Of a stretch of DNA of 64,000 nucleotides, positions 49,827 through 61,559 are shown piece after piece. The notes under the pieces were generated by a model that was not told where the DNA came from, did not search any database, and was given only the letters and a program-made list of their open reading frames with translations. Both the position numbers and the translations under genes were made by a program. The stretch is taken from NCBI RefSeq assembly GCF_000350225.1, contig NW_005179109.1, positions 1 to 64,000 of the forward strand, in the 5' to 3' direction. Each line of letters starts with the position of its first letter. Position 1 is the first letter of the stretch. The stretch is from Chondrus crispus. Its lineage: Eukaryota; Rhodophyta; Florideophyceae; Gigartinales; Gigartinaceae.

Positions 49827-50798
49827 ATGGGCAGCTGGCTGCACGCCGGAAGGACGCGGCGTGGGTGGGCCCGTGGCGGCGAGGTTTGCATGCAGTGCGG
49901 TTGCTGGGCTGTCACGTGTGACGGCGCATCCGCCACGGTCACCGTGCCGCTGGACAACGTAGAAAGAGTAGGTTGGGACTTCATAGCGTTGGACGTCGCG
50001 GCGGTTATAGCCAGGCGGTCCCAAGCCGGCTCACTAGAATTCGTGGTGGGTGACCATCCCGGAGTAAGCCTCTGCGCCGGTCCGGAGCCCGACTGCTCAG
50101 GGAGTGCTGCGATCACCATCAGCCGAGAGGAGCTCATATTTGAACCGGTTGACAGTGGTCGTATCCGCTTCTTAGGCCTGGTTGACAGATTGGAGGGGGC
50201 GTCGCTGCGAGTGGGCGCCCCATTGATCCTCAAAGGGTATGCGTTAGCTGCAAGGCTCGGCATCAAGCAGCCTCGGGTTAGCAAGCTAGCCGAGCTGTCG
50301 AGACTGAGTCCCCGTGCGGCGGTGGCAGTCTTGGCGATGTCGAGATGCTTCTGTCCCGGGCCGAGCGGGGGCTGTTACTATCGTCAGGCCGACAGGGGTA
50401 GAGGTCCTATGCCGCTGGATGTGGGGATGAGCACGCTGCGGGATGTATCGGGCGTGACCGTAGTCCCGACAACCGATGGTTTCAAATGCGTGGCCACCAA
50501 CGCAACATTGCACATGTGTAACGGGGATGACGGTAACCCCGTGAGCCATTTATGTGATGGTGGCCCGTCACGTTGGGGACACATTCGCAGTGGCGAATTA
50601 TGTCTTGACACGCTGGTGAATCGCGGAAGGCACTCGAGAAAACATAGGTTACCGAGAGAGTGCCCCCGCGCTGATGAGGTGAGCGTAGTCCTTGTGGACT
50701 CCCGAACAGACCCGTGTAGAGAAACGCATGTGATTGTCAGTCGGCAACACCTGTGTGTGAGCACAACGGACACACGTGGGCGATTTGGGATACGTTGA
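49827..50798 (+). CDS. Unrecognised Cys-rich protein (323 aa)
   Basis: I do not recognise this family. From the ATG at 49827 the frame gives an early Cys cluster (CMQCGCWAVTCDG, residues ~22-34) and beta-rich alternating sequence (SATVTVPLDNVERVGWDFIA). A helical region follows (LILKGYALAARLGIKQPRVSKLAELSR, split here for length as two runs in the protein), then further Cys pairs (CFCPGPSGGCYY; C..C near 235-260) and an Arg-rich C-terminus. The upstream debris may belong to it. The helical part could be an HTH, as PRVSKLAELSRLSPRAAVAV has that rhythm. A mobile-element or viral-type regulatory protein is possible but not shown. Confidence 0.5.
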   Translation: MGSWLHAGRTRRGWARGGEVCMQCGCWAVTCDGASATVTVPLDNVERVGWDFIALDVAAVIARRSQAGSLEFVVGDHPGVSLCAGPEPDCSGSAAITISREELIFEPVDSGRIRFLGLVDRLEGASLRVGAPLILKGYALAARLGIKQPRVSKLAELSRLSPRAAVAVLAMSRCFCPGPSGGCYYRQADRGRGPMPLDVGMSTLRDVSGVTVVPTTDGFKCVATNATLHMCNGDDGNPVSHLCDGGPSRWGHIRSGELCLDTLVNRGRHSRKHRLPRECPRADEVSVVLVDSRTDPCRETHVIVSRQHLCVSTTDTRGRFGIR

Positions 50799-52886
50799 CA
50801 GACAGAACACGTGTGAAAGCTAGCTGCTGATAATCAGGGAGAAGCGGACAGCATTCTGGAGAGCAGACAGCATTCTGGAGAGCTGACAGAAATAATGGGA
50901 ATGAACGCAATTCTCCTGATTGCATTCGCGACAGAACCGAAACGACTCATTCCCTTTTTGATAGTTATATGTACCCTACCGCTTCGTAGAGCGAGGACAA
51001 GAAAAGGGGAGACAGACAATAAAACCACCAACTGTGAGTATTCACGTTTCATTGGCAAGAATTTGCTACCGCGTTCGTACGCGAGACCCCTCCGCGCTTC
51101 TGCGCGAGACTTCTATCCTCTTGGATACTGTTACACATACTGGAAGACTACCTTTTTGTCTTCCCCCCCGAGATTTCACAACAACCCGGGCCGAGGTGAG
51201 ATGTACCAAGGGTACTGTGAACCCAACAGCATAGGGTCTAGGAGCTGACTGGCAGCGGCTGTTCCGGCCAGGACTCTCGAGTGGAAGTTTCCCGGCTGGC
51301 CGCGGGTTCCACTGTGGAACCCGCGGCCAGCCGGGAAACGAAGGCAATTAAAGATGGTCACGGCTGACCCGATGGCGATGTCCTTCTATGAGGGGTACCG
51401 GGGGACAGAGACTAACAGTATGACCCGGTCGGATACCCGTTCACGGAGTTGCAGAGAGGACCTGAAGTGAGTTTGCACAGACTCGCCAGAGAGGTGTCGC
51501 AGCAGAAAGAAGTCCTACACGCTCGCCAGGATCGAGGTGGCTACACATAGGCTGTACGGACCACAGCGGGGCACGTGAGGAACGGCCTGGACACTGGCGC
51601 CGGGAGTCGAGATCCAGCATGGTGCCATATGCATGAATTATGAGTATATATAGTGTCCGGTCAGCCGCCCATCAAATGGAAGCTGACAGCCTGTGCGCCT
51701 GTGAGTGTGCATGCACGAAATGCGGAGTTTCTCAGTGTGCGCTTAGGTATCTGGCTGGGAGTAGAAAGCTAGTGCTAACACTAAATGCAAGACAGCGGAG
51801 AGACACTACAATTGTCAAGGCTTCTGTGTAGGCTACTCCCTCCACTTGGCGACACGAAAGAGTGGTCACTTATCAAGTCTCTCTAGTCACCTGGAAGCAG
51901 CCCAGAAGAGCTGATCAAAGTAGAAGGTACTACCAATCAAAGTAGGGGATAGTGAGAAAAGATGCAATGGGCTGCAGTAGTTCTACCTTTGCTGCAGTTC
52001 ATATCTTAAGATTAATGCCAGGTTGGGCGGATCAATAGGGCTTCGATGCGAAAGACGCTGTCACAAACCTTACATACGTGCAGTACATCATCCAGAGAAG
52101 GCATGGCGGGAATTTTTCAATGGCAGAATTCAATGGCAGAAGTCAGTTGGCACCTGTCAATTCTGCAGTGCAGTCACCTCAACATGTATCACTTGATAAA
52201 TCTGCGATTATGATTTTACGGTTTACGGCTCCGCGACAAGCGGGAAAGCATGAAGAGCATAAATAGGGCCAGTAGTCTCAAGAGGTCGTACTGTAGCATA
52301 CAGATTGGTGCCGAACCACGACAACGCGTTCGGGGCCGCGATTAGAGAAGCCGCGATTAGAGAAGCCGCGATTGGCCACTTTAAAAGTTGCCAGAGAACT
52401 GATAGATAACAGAAGAGTAGACATGGTCTCCGCTTAAACGTTTCGTGTGACCGACCCATCTTGGGCTCAGTGATTCTAGCTCTTATCATTCCCACAGTAT
52501 GCTTCCATCGATTGCTGTACGGTCGGTATATGGCTTATCGCGTATACGTGGGCCGATTCTCGTTTCACTACACTTTTCCGATATATACCTCGAAGGTATA
52601 TCTTTGCTCGCAAAGTTGTGGCGTCCATGAATTCGACCTTCTCGGCCTATCTAAGCACCTAAGCCGTTTCAGGCCGACCACATATTGTAAAGATGAGCAC
52701 CAGAAACTAGCTTTTCTCTGAAGCACTTTCCGGCCTTAACAACGCAAGTGGGCAGACATGTCCCAGAGTTTATCTAATCGACAAGAGTACGAGTGATGGG
52801 AATTCTACCTCGTTGGATTACCGAGAACGCTGTAAGCGTATGTGAACGAAGAGCCGCATCCGCAACTAGATCCCAGTTTCTCATGT
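50799..52886. other. 2.1-kb non-coding stretch
   Basis: Contains a tandem 22-bp repeat (GACAGCATTCTGGAGAG, 50848-50885), a 53-bp perfect palindrome (51287-51339), and a triplicated GCCGCGATTAGAGAA-type repeat (52334-52376). Small frames (for example the Cys-rich 51640-51831) are not convincing. Confidence 0.5.
51287..51339. repeat. 53-bp perfect palindrome (26-bp arms, 1-base centre)
   Basis: GTTTCCCGGCTGGCCGCGGG plus six bases, a single T at 51313, then the exact reverse complement. It is very GC-rich and would form a stable hairpin. Confidence 0.92.
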
Positions 52887-54536
52887 CTATCTAAGAGAGG
52901 TCCTCATCAAATTGACAAATTGACAGGAACCTTCGTTCCACACCATCCCATCTGGAATATTCAACGGTGGAAGGATCCTCGGTGTAATAGGCTCGCTCCT
53001 CCGACAACCAAATGTGTTGCATACATCAACATAATATTCACGGAGGTCTGTACATCCCGATCGCCCACAGCCGCCTGTTTCGCACTGTGCTTCTGGAATA
53101 TTCAACGTTGCGCCTGTCGCCCCCGGTATGGGCTCTGCGTAACTTCTAGACAATGGAAGAAAATCTTCTGTGCGCAGGTACCACTGATAGTGCAGCTCGG
53201 TGGGCACACCACCTTCACGGAGACCACCTCCGGGATTTTCAGCCTCAACAGTTACCATTGCTGGTTGCATGAAAACTGTTTCGGGGTACACAGGTGTCTC
53301 AAAAGTTGGCAAAGATATGTCTTGCTTCACCAGGCTTTTGTAGTCTTTGCTGACGAGAATCGTCGTGTTGTATCTGCTTTTCCATGATGCTTCAGTTTTT
53401 GGACACGAAGCTTCAGAGTAGAGTACGTACAGAAGTGCCCCATTGTCTTCAAGAGATACACCCCCACTGCCATTCGGAACATTAACGACCACAGACTTGT
53501 TTGACGGTAGTGTCGTGCTCAAAGTACCATCAACCTTTTCCGTAATCCCACGCAGAACAGTATCTTTATCGTTGTCATCATCTTGGCCATTTGAGAACCC
53601 AGCAGTCGCTCCGAACGGATCTTTAGGGACAAAAGTCGTTGTCTCCACAGCTATGGAATCTCCGGGAGCCAGTAGAATCTCAATTGGTGGACGCCATTTC
53701 AATCTTGGTTCAGGAACTGTTTTCTTGGGTGTCCATCGAAACGTGGAAGTCCGACACAGCAATTCTGGTTCCCCGTGTGCTCTTCTTGAGACACATGCTT
53801 CTGCATATACGAAGCGATTCTCACATTCACGATTGTAAGCGAAAAATGAGAAGCCCCCAGAGTTCTTCTTTAGAATCTCTTGGAAGAGCACTTTTGTTGA
53901 AATGGTTGCATTAGTATCTACGCTAAAATTGATAATTCTAACTCTGATATCGCTCCCATCTTCTGCGCACCACTTGGTCGTGACTTCAACCGCAATTTCA
54001 TCGAAATAGTAGGATGACTCGGAGACAAAGAACTGAAGGGAACTTGGCCCGTTGGTTCTTCTACAGCTTTTTCGCGCCATGGGCGCGACAAGGGTTTCCC
54101 CTTTCAACGGTTCCGGTTCCAGCTCCGAGGGATGTGGACCTCTCTTAGGAAATTTAGGCTGGAATTGTATACGCCGGCGATTGCTGAAAAAGCTTGCACT
54201 TTCGACGTCGTCACCTACATAGGCTGAGATGACAAACTCTCCTTCTGGAAAAGTAGCAGGAAAGAAAGTGCCCCGGCGGTTGTCGCCAGCAAGAGAATAC
54301 GGTGCAAAGAACTCGCGGCGAAAGACTGGTGAAAGAAAGGTGACATATTTAACAGGTTCAGACGACTCGGGGATCTTAGCGACTACGGTGACGGGATCAC
54401 GAGTTGTGAGCACGCCGTAGTCGAAGTCAAGCTCTTGGATTTGTTTGTTCGTGGATATGTCGATGAGTTGAAATGCAGAGATATCCTGAGCTGCTGCAAA
54501 GGACATGAGGGTCACGAAGCACGCGAAAAGCAGCAT
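52887..54536 (-). CDS. Secreted protein with Ig-like/beta-sandwich domains (549 aa)
   Basis: Starts with a clear signal peptide (MLLFACFVTLMSFAAAQ, cleavage about residue 16-17), so it is secreted or a cell-surface/wall protein. The first domain (about 20-125) has the pattern FRREFFAPYSLAGDNRRGTF..G.FVISAYVGDD. This resembles a beta-sandwich module common in secreted adhesin or sugar-binding proteins (..ENAAPYALAGD..G.Y..P..G.YTLTA..). A Cys-containing middle region follows. Near 440-520 is an Ig-like domain (LHYQWYLRTEDF, PIPGATGATLNIP, YYVDVCNTFGC) with paired Cys. No catalytic motif is seen and the exact function is unknown. The frame is uninterrupted. Confidence 0.75.
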   Translation of the reverse strand: MLLFACFVTLMSFAAAQDISAFQLIDISTNKQIQELDFDYGVLTTRDPVTVVAKIPESSEPVKYVTFLSPVFRREFFAPYSLAGDNRRGTFFPATFPEGEFVISAYVGDDVESASFFSNRRRIQFQPKFPKRGPHPSELEPEPLKGETLVAPMARKSCRRTNGPSSLQFFVSESSYYFDEIAVEVTTKWCAEDGSDIRVRIINFSVDTNATISTKVLFQEILKKNSGGFSFFAYNRECENRFVYAEACVSRRAHGEPELLCRTSTFRWTPKKTVPEPRLKWRPPIEILLAPGDSIAVETTTFVPKDPFGATAGFSNGQDDDNDKDTVLRGITEKVDGTLSTTLPSNKSVVVNVPNGSGGVSLEDNGALLYVLYSEASCPKTEASWKSRYNTTILVSKDYKSLVKQDISLPTFETPVYPETVFMQPAMVTVEAENPGGGLREGGVPTELHYQWYLRTEDFLPLSRSYAEPIPGATGATLNIPEAQCETGGCGRSGCTDLREYYVDVCNTFGCRRSEPITPRILPPLNIPDGMVWNEGSCQFVNLMRTSLR

Positions 54537-56341
54537 GGTTATGCAGTGGTTCGAAAAAGCAGGGGTGCTAATATCGAGGGTTCAACGCTAGGTGCAGCAA
54601 CGAGAGCTACACTAGTATCGAGCGATGTGTTTCGAGGGGGGGCGGGGGGGCGGGAGTTCTTCTACAATTACGGGTACGTTCTTATGCTAAGTGTGTCATG
54701 GTGATGTTCTGAAGAGCAGCACTGTCGAATAACGTTGTACATAGCGCACAAGTAAATACATACATACAGTCCCTTCGTACCCTTGGTACAGTGGCTGTAA
54801 ACGACACGTAGATTTGATTGACGGTTTATCAGTTTTGAATGATCTTGACAGGCAGCTGAAAGCAATGCGGCATTTATGACAGAAAAACGACACAGTTTAA
54901 CTAACTGGAAAATGACAACCATGCCGCACTAATCCCCTAATCCCCTACGAGATATATCTCCTCTGCAATCGCAAAAAAAATCTAACATACGACGAATGTC
55001 CTCGTTGCGTAAACACTTACGATGCCAGAAGACTTGCTACCTGGCGGATGCTTCACGGAGGGTGGATCTCGGATCAAATCATTTGGGTGTTCAATGTGTA
55101 ACGCATTATGTCGACAAATCAATGCATGTAGCGCATTTCTATATCCGAGTTTTCTATTCGACACATATTGATCCAGAGGCCAAAAACACTGACAGGCAGT
55201 GAATTTTCAACCAGTCGAACTCCTGTATTGGAAACCGCCAATGTTGATCGCCCATGTACATACAGTAGCGGGTTCCTTTAACCGTATCTCCTGACATAAA
55301 AATGGCCCTGCTCCAGCACAGAGCTCGTACTGGGCGCGGTACTCCAATCTCGGAAGAAGGCTGACAAGGTTGCAAAAGCTTTCAACATCCATATTATTTT
55401 ATTTAGCCATGCATACAAGAAGAGGAAAACGTTTCAAGGGCAGGAGACCGAATGCAAAGTTTAAGAAATATCCACAAACGTGACTGGACAGCACTTGAGT
55501 TGCTCGTCAGGGCATTATGTCCTCTTCTTTCAGGTCTTGGGCAAAACGAGGAACCACTGCTGGTATTTTTGATATTAAACTTTTCTGGCTTCGTCACGCC
55601 GCGGGGAAGGTGTTCTAGAACGCCATCTTCGGTCCTGTCGCTGAATTAGGGTTGTTCTTCCTCTTCACGCACAGCACCACTGATGATTCAAGAGTGTTTG
55701 TCTGGTGGAACCGTAGAGAGGGCAGCATATGACAATATCGAAAAATATAATCGAAAAGTATCCTCAGGGATCCAATCATATGCATGTAACGTTTGTTTCC
55801 AATATCTCAATTGGTTCAATCCATATCTCAGATGCAAATGCACACTTTCCGAGTACTTCTATTGGCTATACACTAATCGTCACATATCCATATCATTGCT
55901 GTACAGTAGCCGTTCAAACAATAATGCGGCAGAAAAATAAAATGTGGCACCCCTTAAATTGGCGTCCCCGTCAGTATTGTCCCGTCAGTATTGTCTGATA
56001 AAGAAGCGCGCCAGGGCTGCTTTGCCCCGAACCAAGTCGCGGCAAACCGAAAACGGAGCGCGCCTTAGATAGGCACAAATCAGACCGATGGCGCGTTCCA
56101 CTTTCCTTGAAAAGCATATTTAAATGCACGCATATGCCATACTGGCACAAACTTACGCCAACCCTGAGCCACTTCCACGATTGTGAACGACCACAGACAG
56201 TTGCAGAGCGCTGTTTTTGCTCGCTTTGAGCATGGAAGATCATGGTCTCGTCTCTCACGGGACTACTCAATCCCTGCCACGACCATTCGCTGTGTGTATC
56301 GCCGTTGGGTGTAAAATGCACTACAGTCCGGACTGCAGGGC
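54537..56341. other. 1.8-kb stretch without a credible gene
   Basis: AT-rich with a G-run at 54637-54655. Short frames only. The 163-codon minus-strand frame at 55971-56462 has no ATG near its start and lies over the transposase remnant on the other strand, so I leave it out. The last part may include the left end of the jerky-like transposon (a doubled CCCGTCAGTATTGT at 55968-55996). Confidence 0.5.
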
Positions 56342-56709
56342 CCAGAGGATATCCACGTTCCCACACAGACAGCGGGTCGTCCTCATATACTAACAGATGA
56401 AGAAGAGCATCTCGTTGTTGAGGCCTTAAAGTACTTTGTTCAAAGTAATACACCCTTAACAAAGTGCGTTGTTCAAGACTTGGTGCAACACTACATCGAA
56501 CTGATGCCGGTTGTTCGACAAGAACATATAAAAGTTAAGAACAACCGCCCTCTCTAGGCTGGGTCTCCCACTTCCTTCTACGTCATGATATGGTGTGCAA
56601 GGTTGTGAGAATTATTGACGAAAAAGATTGCCTGCCGTTACGGAAGCAGAAGTTTCAGAGCACATTGCACGTGTAAAGTACAATTTTCAACGCTACAATA
56701 TCAGGGACC

Positions 56710-56956
56710 TGTTAAATGCAAACATCCTAAGCTTGGTGACAGGATGACAAGTCTGACAATGTTCATCAATGAAAGGGGACAGCAGCATGGAGCGCGACTC
56801 CACCGAGTGCAACCGGGAGAGTCATGGATAATCTCTCTCCTCCAGTGCCACGTAATATGTCGTTAGTATAAAAGAAACGGGAGACGCTGTGTAGACCAAG
56901 TCCTTTGATAGTAGCCAAGTCAGTAAAGCAACGCACAGCGACTTCAACTTCTAACA
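56710..56956 (+). repeat. 5' LTR of the second copia element
   Basis: 247 bp with a TATA-like GTATAAAAG near 56867 that would serve as the element's promoter. Confidence 0.93.
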
Positions 56957-57099
56957 GGTTATGGGCCCAGGGAATGCTAACATTGCCGGCGTTCCGAGAG
57001 AACAAATAGTGATCACTGGAAACTACTGGAGAAGTTTGAGATTTGCCGTGTGAAGTGCTGTTTACTACAAAATGTCCGACAAAGAGGAAAATGCGGACA

Positions 57100-60000
57100 C
57101 AAGCAGGTACCACATTTAAAGGCTCAACACAAACAATTACTACCAATGGTCGCACAAGATAAGGGTCATCATGAAGAGCAAGGGGCTTTGGGAGTTTGTC
57201 ACCGGAAAAGAGCCCGTTCTTCCGGATGACAAACCAAAGGAGCTTGCCAAATACCACCGTCAGAAAGATAAAGCACTGACCACAATGTTGCTGGCCATCG
57301 AAGATGCCTGCAACGCGTCTGTCATTGACATGACAGAACCAAAAGAAGTATGGCAGGAACTCAGAGAGACTTATCATACAGTGTCAGAAGCTGCCGTTGA
57401 TACCTTTCTCACCGAATACCAGGCTACCAAGATGAAGAAGGGAGAGAGAGTTACTGAATACGTAAACAAGCTGGTGGTTCTCGAAAACAAACTGGCGGCT
57501 GTTGGCCACACTATCAAGGATGATGAGAAGCGTCGAGCCCTATTGCGTGGGTTGACTTCAGCCTTCACAGTTCCAGCACAGGTCATTAGAACTGTTGGAA
57601 AAGGGAGAGCAGAAGCGATTGGAGTGTTAGTCACTCACAAACTGTCGCACAGTCACGATAAACTGGAGTACAGTGAAGAAAAATGGACCGCCTTGAGCAT
57701 GAAAGGCCTCGATACTAAGTGTTACCATTGCAGAAGGAAAGGACACCGCAAAAATGACTGCTTTCATAATCCTGAAAGTAGCAGCTACCGTGCACAATCT
57801 AGCTCCAACCCTAGGAAATGGAACAACAGTAAGAACCATGGAAGATTCCGTAACGGACATGGCTACTCCACAAATAGTCGTGATGGTAAACGTAATGGAG
57901 ATCGCGTTGGAAAAGGTTACATAACATTCGTTGCTAAATGCCTGACATCTAAAGACAACATTATACAAGACCTGAAGCACAAGTGGTTCATGGACTCTGG
58001 AGCAACAGGACATATGGCAAACAATACTAACTTTTTCGAAGTTCTAGAAAAGAAGAACATGGACCCTGTATCAATCGGTGATGGCCAGAAAACACCGGTC
58101 CATGGCATTGGAGTTATCCAATGCAATGTTCACTTTGACGGAGTATCGAACCCAATCCAAATGAAAGACTCCCTGTACATACCTGATCTCATGTGCAACT
58201 TACTTTCCGTCAGCCGCCTCCGTCGGTCCGGCTTCCGTATAGTTTTTGACACGGACAATAATGGGAATGGGATATGTGTTGTCACACACAATGATAGTGA
58301 GGAGGCTGTACTGAAAGGGTATGAGTGTGATGACGGTTTGTACGAGATACAGATATCAGCCAACAACCGAGCACAATCTGGCCGCAGTCTCGCCATCACC
58401 CAACTGACTACTGCACAGAAGCAGGAGCTCTGGCATGCACGTCTTGGGCATGTTAGTAAGAGTACCATCGAGAAGACAATTCCGTTGGTAAATGGATTGG
58501 ACATCGCCAATTGTAATAAGCTGCAACCATGTCACGCTTGTCTAAAGGGAAAGTCAAAGCGCGACACGCGCCCTCCAAGTAAGCAAAGCGGGTGAAAGGA
58601 ACCTCTGGAACTCGTACATGCGGATCTCATTGGGCCTGTTCGCCATCCATCGATGAACGGCTCGCGATACTGCATACCACTGTATGATGACGGTAGTGCT
58701 ATATCCCTGGTACGCTTCACGAAGACAAAAAAAGGCAACAGCTGAAGCACTTAAAGAGATGATCAAAGAGTTGGAGACCGTATTCAAAACCCCGGTCAAA
58801 TACATACAAGTGCAGCGCTTGCAAACTGATAATGCGAAAGAATTTCTTTCACGGCGGTTTCAACAGTGGCTGAAGAAGAAGGGCATCAAACGTGAGCCGT
58901 CATCTCCGTACTCTCCGGAGTCTAACGGCAAAGCAGAACGAATGAACCGTTCCTTAATGGACATAGCCCGCACGATAATGATGGAGATCCCCGACAACGT
59001 AAAGGGTAAAGACAAACTGTGGGCCGAGGCTATGCATACCGCCAACTTCCTGCGTAATCGAATATACTCTAGCCCGTGCAACCATGAAGAAAAGACACCC
59101 TACGAAGTCATCATGGGAGACAAACCGGATTTATCCACCGTTCGGAAATTCGGTGCTCGCGCATATGTACACGTTCCGAAAAAGAAGCGCCGGGGTAAGT
59201 TCGCACCTCGCGCCAAGGTGGGCATACTAGTTGGATTCGATCGTGGGAATAGTTACAAGGTGTATTTCGAGGACAAGGGAATCGTCATTACATCCCGAGA
59301 TGTTACGTTTAACGGGAGCGCAGTTGTTCAAAGTGACATGGCGATCGATCAAACCACCACCAAGAAACGTACCCACCTTGAAATGATCCCTCTTCAAGAC
59401 TTGACTGAGGATGAGAATCAACGCTCAGAAAGTAATATCGCATCCGATACTGAATCTGACGACCGCACAAACGAATCCCACACCGACGACGATGACGATG
59501 ATGACAGACAGGATAGCAGTGGGGTAGAAAAGGACAAAGATGATGGACAGGACAGAAGTGAAGAAGAAATGGGAAACCATTCAGACCCTGAGTATGAGGG
59601 TGACAGGCTCACCTACTTTCCGAATCGCAACAGGTCGGGACGTGTGTCGAAACTACCACACAGATACACTGATACCGCTTCAATTGCGCTTAGCGTTCGA
59701 CTCGGGAATGAAGATCCTTATGTACCCACCACTTACAAAGAAGCAATGAACAGCCCCTCCAGGGATGAATGGCACGAAGCCATGACCTCTGAGCTTCATG
59801 AGATCGAGTGTAATGGCACTTGGGTACTTCAACCAAAACCGCATGAAGCCCAACCCGTCAAGAACAAATGGGTTTTCACAAACAAAAGGGATGCAAAACA
59901 GAACCTCGTTCGAAGACGTGCACGTCTCGTCGCTAAAGGATTTACGCAGCGTCAAGGAATTGATTATGAAGAGACCTTTGCCCCTGTAGCAAAATACTCT

Positions 60001-61305
60001 ACGCTGCGATGTCTATTTGTGCTCGCAACACATGCGGGACTAGAACTCCTCCAGCTTGACGTCAAGGCCGCTTTCCTTAACGGTCCGCTGGATGAAATAA
60101 TGTACATGGAACAACCAGAGGGCTTCGTCGATCGTAAGCGCCCAGGATGGGTATACCGTCTAATGAAGGCATTATATGGCCTCAAACGGGCGTCTAGAGC
60201 CTGGTATAAGACTATTGATGCATTCCTACAGGAATTAGGAATCTTCAAATCCGAATCAGACACCAGCTTGTACATACTTCGCATCGGGAAGTACAGTGTA
60301 TACATACTCGTCTATGTTGATGACATGCTATTAGTAGGAAAGAAAATGGCACAGCTTCGTGACATTGCGGATGGCATCTCACAGAAGGTTAAAATAAGGG
60401 TCGAGGGAGATGTGACTAAGTTTCTGGGCATTGTGATGGAACGAAATGTGCAGGACAGAACCCTCAAGATTCACAGCGGTTATATGGTGGACCAAATGTT
60501 AGACAAATTCGGACTAACTAACTGCCGCGGTTCTACCGTTCCGATTCCACCTGGTCTCGCCCTTCAAATCACGCCGGTTGGTAATCGCGACGAGGGGGAG
60601 GATCGCCGCATGCAGTTCGTACCGTACCAGGAACTTGTCGGTGCCCTCTTTCACCTGGCTAATACGACGCGTCCCGATATTGCCTTTGCGACATCTCTTC
60701 TTTCAAGATTTATGAAGGATCCGCGTGAAGTGCAATGGCGCATTGCTAAACACGTATTGCGCTACTTGAAAGAGACGTGCAAACATGGGATAGTTTATCA
60801 GAAGACAGATACGCTGCCTCTACATGGATACACTGACTCCGACTTTGCAGGAGACAAGTTGGAACGGAAGTCGGTCAGTGGTTTTGTGTTTATCAGCAAT
60901 AAGGGGGCAGTTTCCTGGCGGAGTAGGAAGCAAGACGTGGTGGCACATTCTACGCTAGAAGCTGAGTACATTGCAATTTCATTTGCAGTACGCGAAGCTA
61001 TCTGGCTGCGTCGAATGTTCGCTGAGTTTGGTATTTTGGACACAAATCATGGCACACTCAAACTGTATGGAGATAACCAGGGATCCATCAAGGTTGCTCC
61101 GAACGACGTATGCAACGAGCGCTCAAAGCATATAGATGTTAAGTATCACTTCACGAGACACCATGTGCAGAATGGTACAATTTGCCTACAGTATGTACCC
61201 ACCAACAACATGATCGCTGATATCATGACAAAAGCGCTCGCAGGAAAGAAGCACTCTCACTTCCTGACAGGCATGGGCGTTAGTGGTGCACGAGCTTACG
61301 GATGA
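57100..61305 (+). pseudogene. Gag-Pol region of the second copia element
   Basis: Parts in order: Gag beginning with a LNTNNYYQWSHKIR-like start and LWEFVTGKEPVLP, a CCHC knuckle (CYHCRRKGHRKNDC), aspartic protease (MDSGATGHMAN), integrase (HARLGHV..CHACLKGK; QTDNAKEF; SPESNGKAERMNR), an acidic Asp-run linker, RT (QLDVKAAFLNGPLDE, YVDDMLLVGK) and RNase H (YTDSDFAGDK, HSTLEAEYIA). It shares about half of its residues with the first copia element in RT and is a distinct family. It carries about two breaks. Confidence 0.92.
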
Positions 61306-61312
61306 GGGGGAG

Positions 61313-61559
61313 TGTTAAATGCAAACATCCTAAGCTTGGTGACAGGATGACAAGTCTGTCAATGTTCATCAATGAAAGGGGACAGCAGCATGGAGCGCGA
61401 CTCCACCAAGTGCAACCGGGAGAGTCATGGATAATCTCTCTCCTCCAGTGCCACGTAATATGTCGTTAGTATAAAAGAAACGGGAGACGCTGTGTAGACC
61501 AAGTCCTTTGATAGTAGCCAAGTCAGTAAAGCAACGCACAGCGACTTCAACTTCTAACA
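61313..61559 (+). repeat. 3' LTR of the second copia element
   Basis: 247 bp, nearly identical to the 5' LTR, followed by the GGACC duplication. Confidence 0.93.

Larger units (their letters stand above)
56710..61559 (+). mobile_element. Second Ty1/copia LTR retrotransposon, young, slightly broken
   Basis: A 4850-bp element with 247-bp LTRs (56710-56956, 61313-61559) that begin TGTTAAATG and end TTCTAACA. They differ at two positions that I can see (~99.2%). A perfect 5-bp duplication GGACC lies at 56705-56709 and 61560-61564. A purine tract (GGATGAGGGGGAG) abuts the 3' LTR, and TTATGGGCCCAG follows the 5' LTR as primer-site candidate. The interior encodes Gag and Pol in copia order. It inserted into the jerky-like transposase. 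It appears to carry about two breaks and otherwise looks recent. Confidence 0.95.

Noticed and set aside
55971-56462. 163-codon minus-strand frame
   Set aside because: No ATG at its start, no domain, and it overlaps the N-terminal part of the jerky-like transposase on the plus strand.
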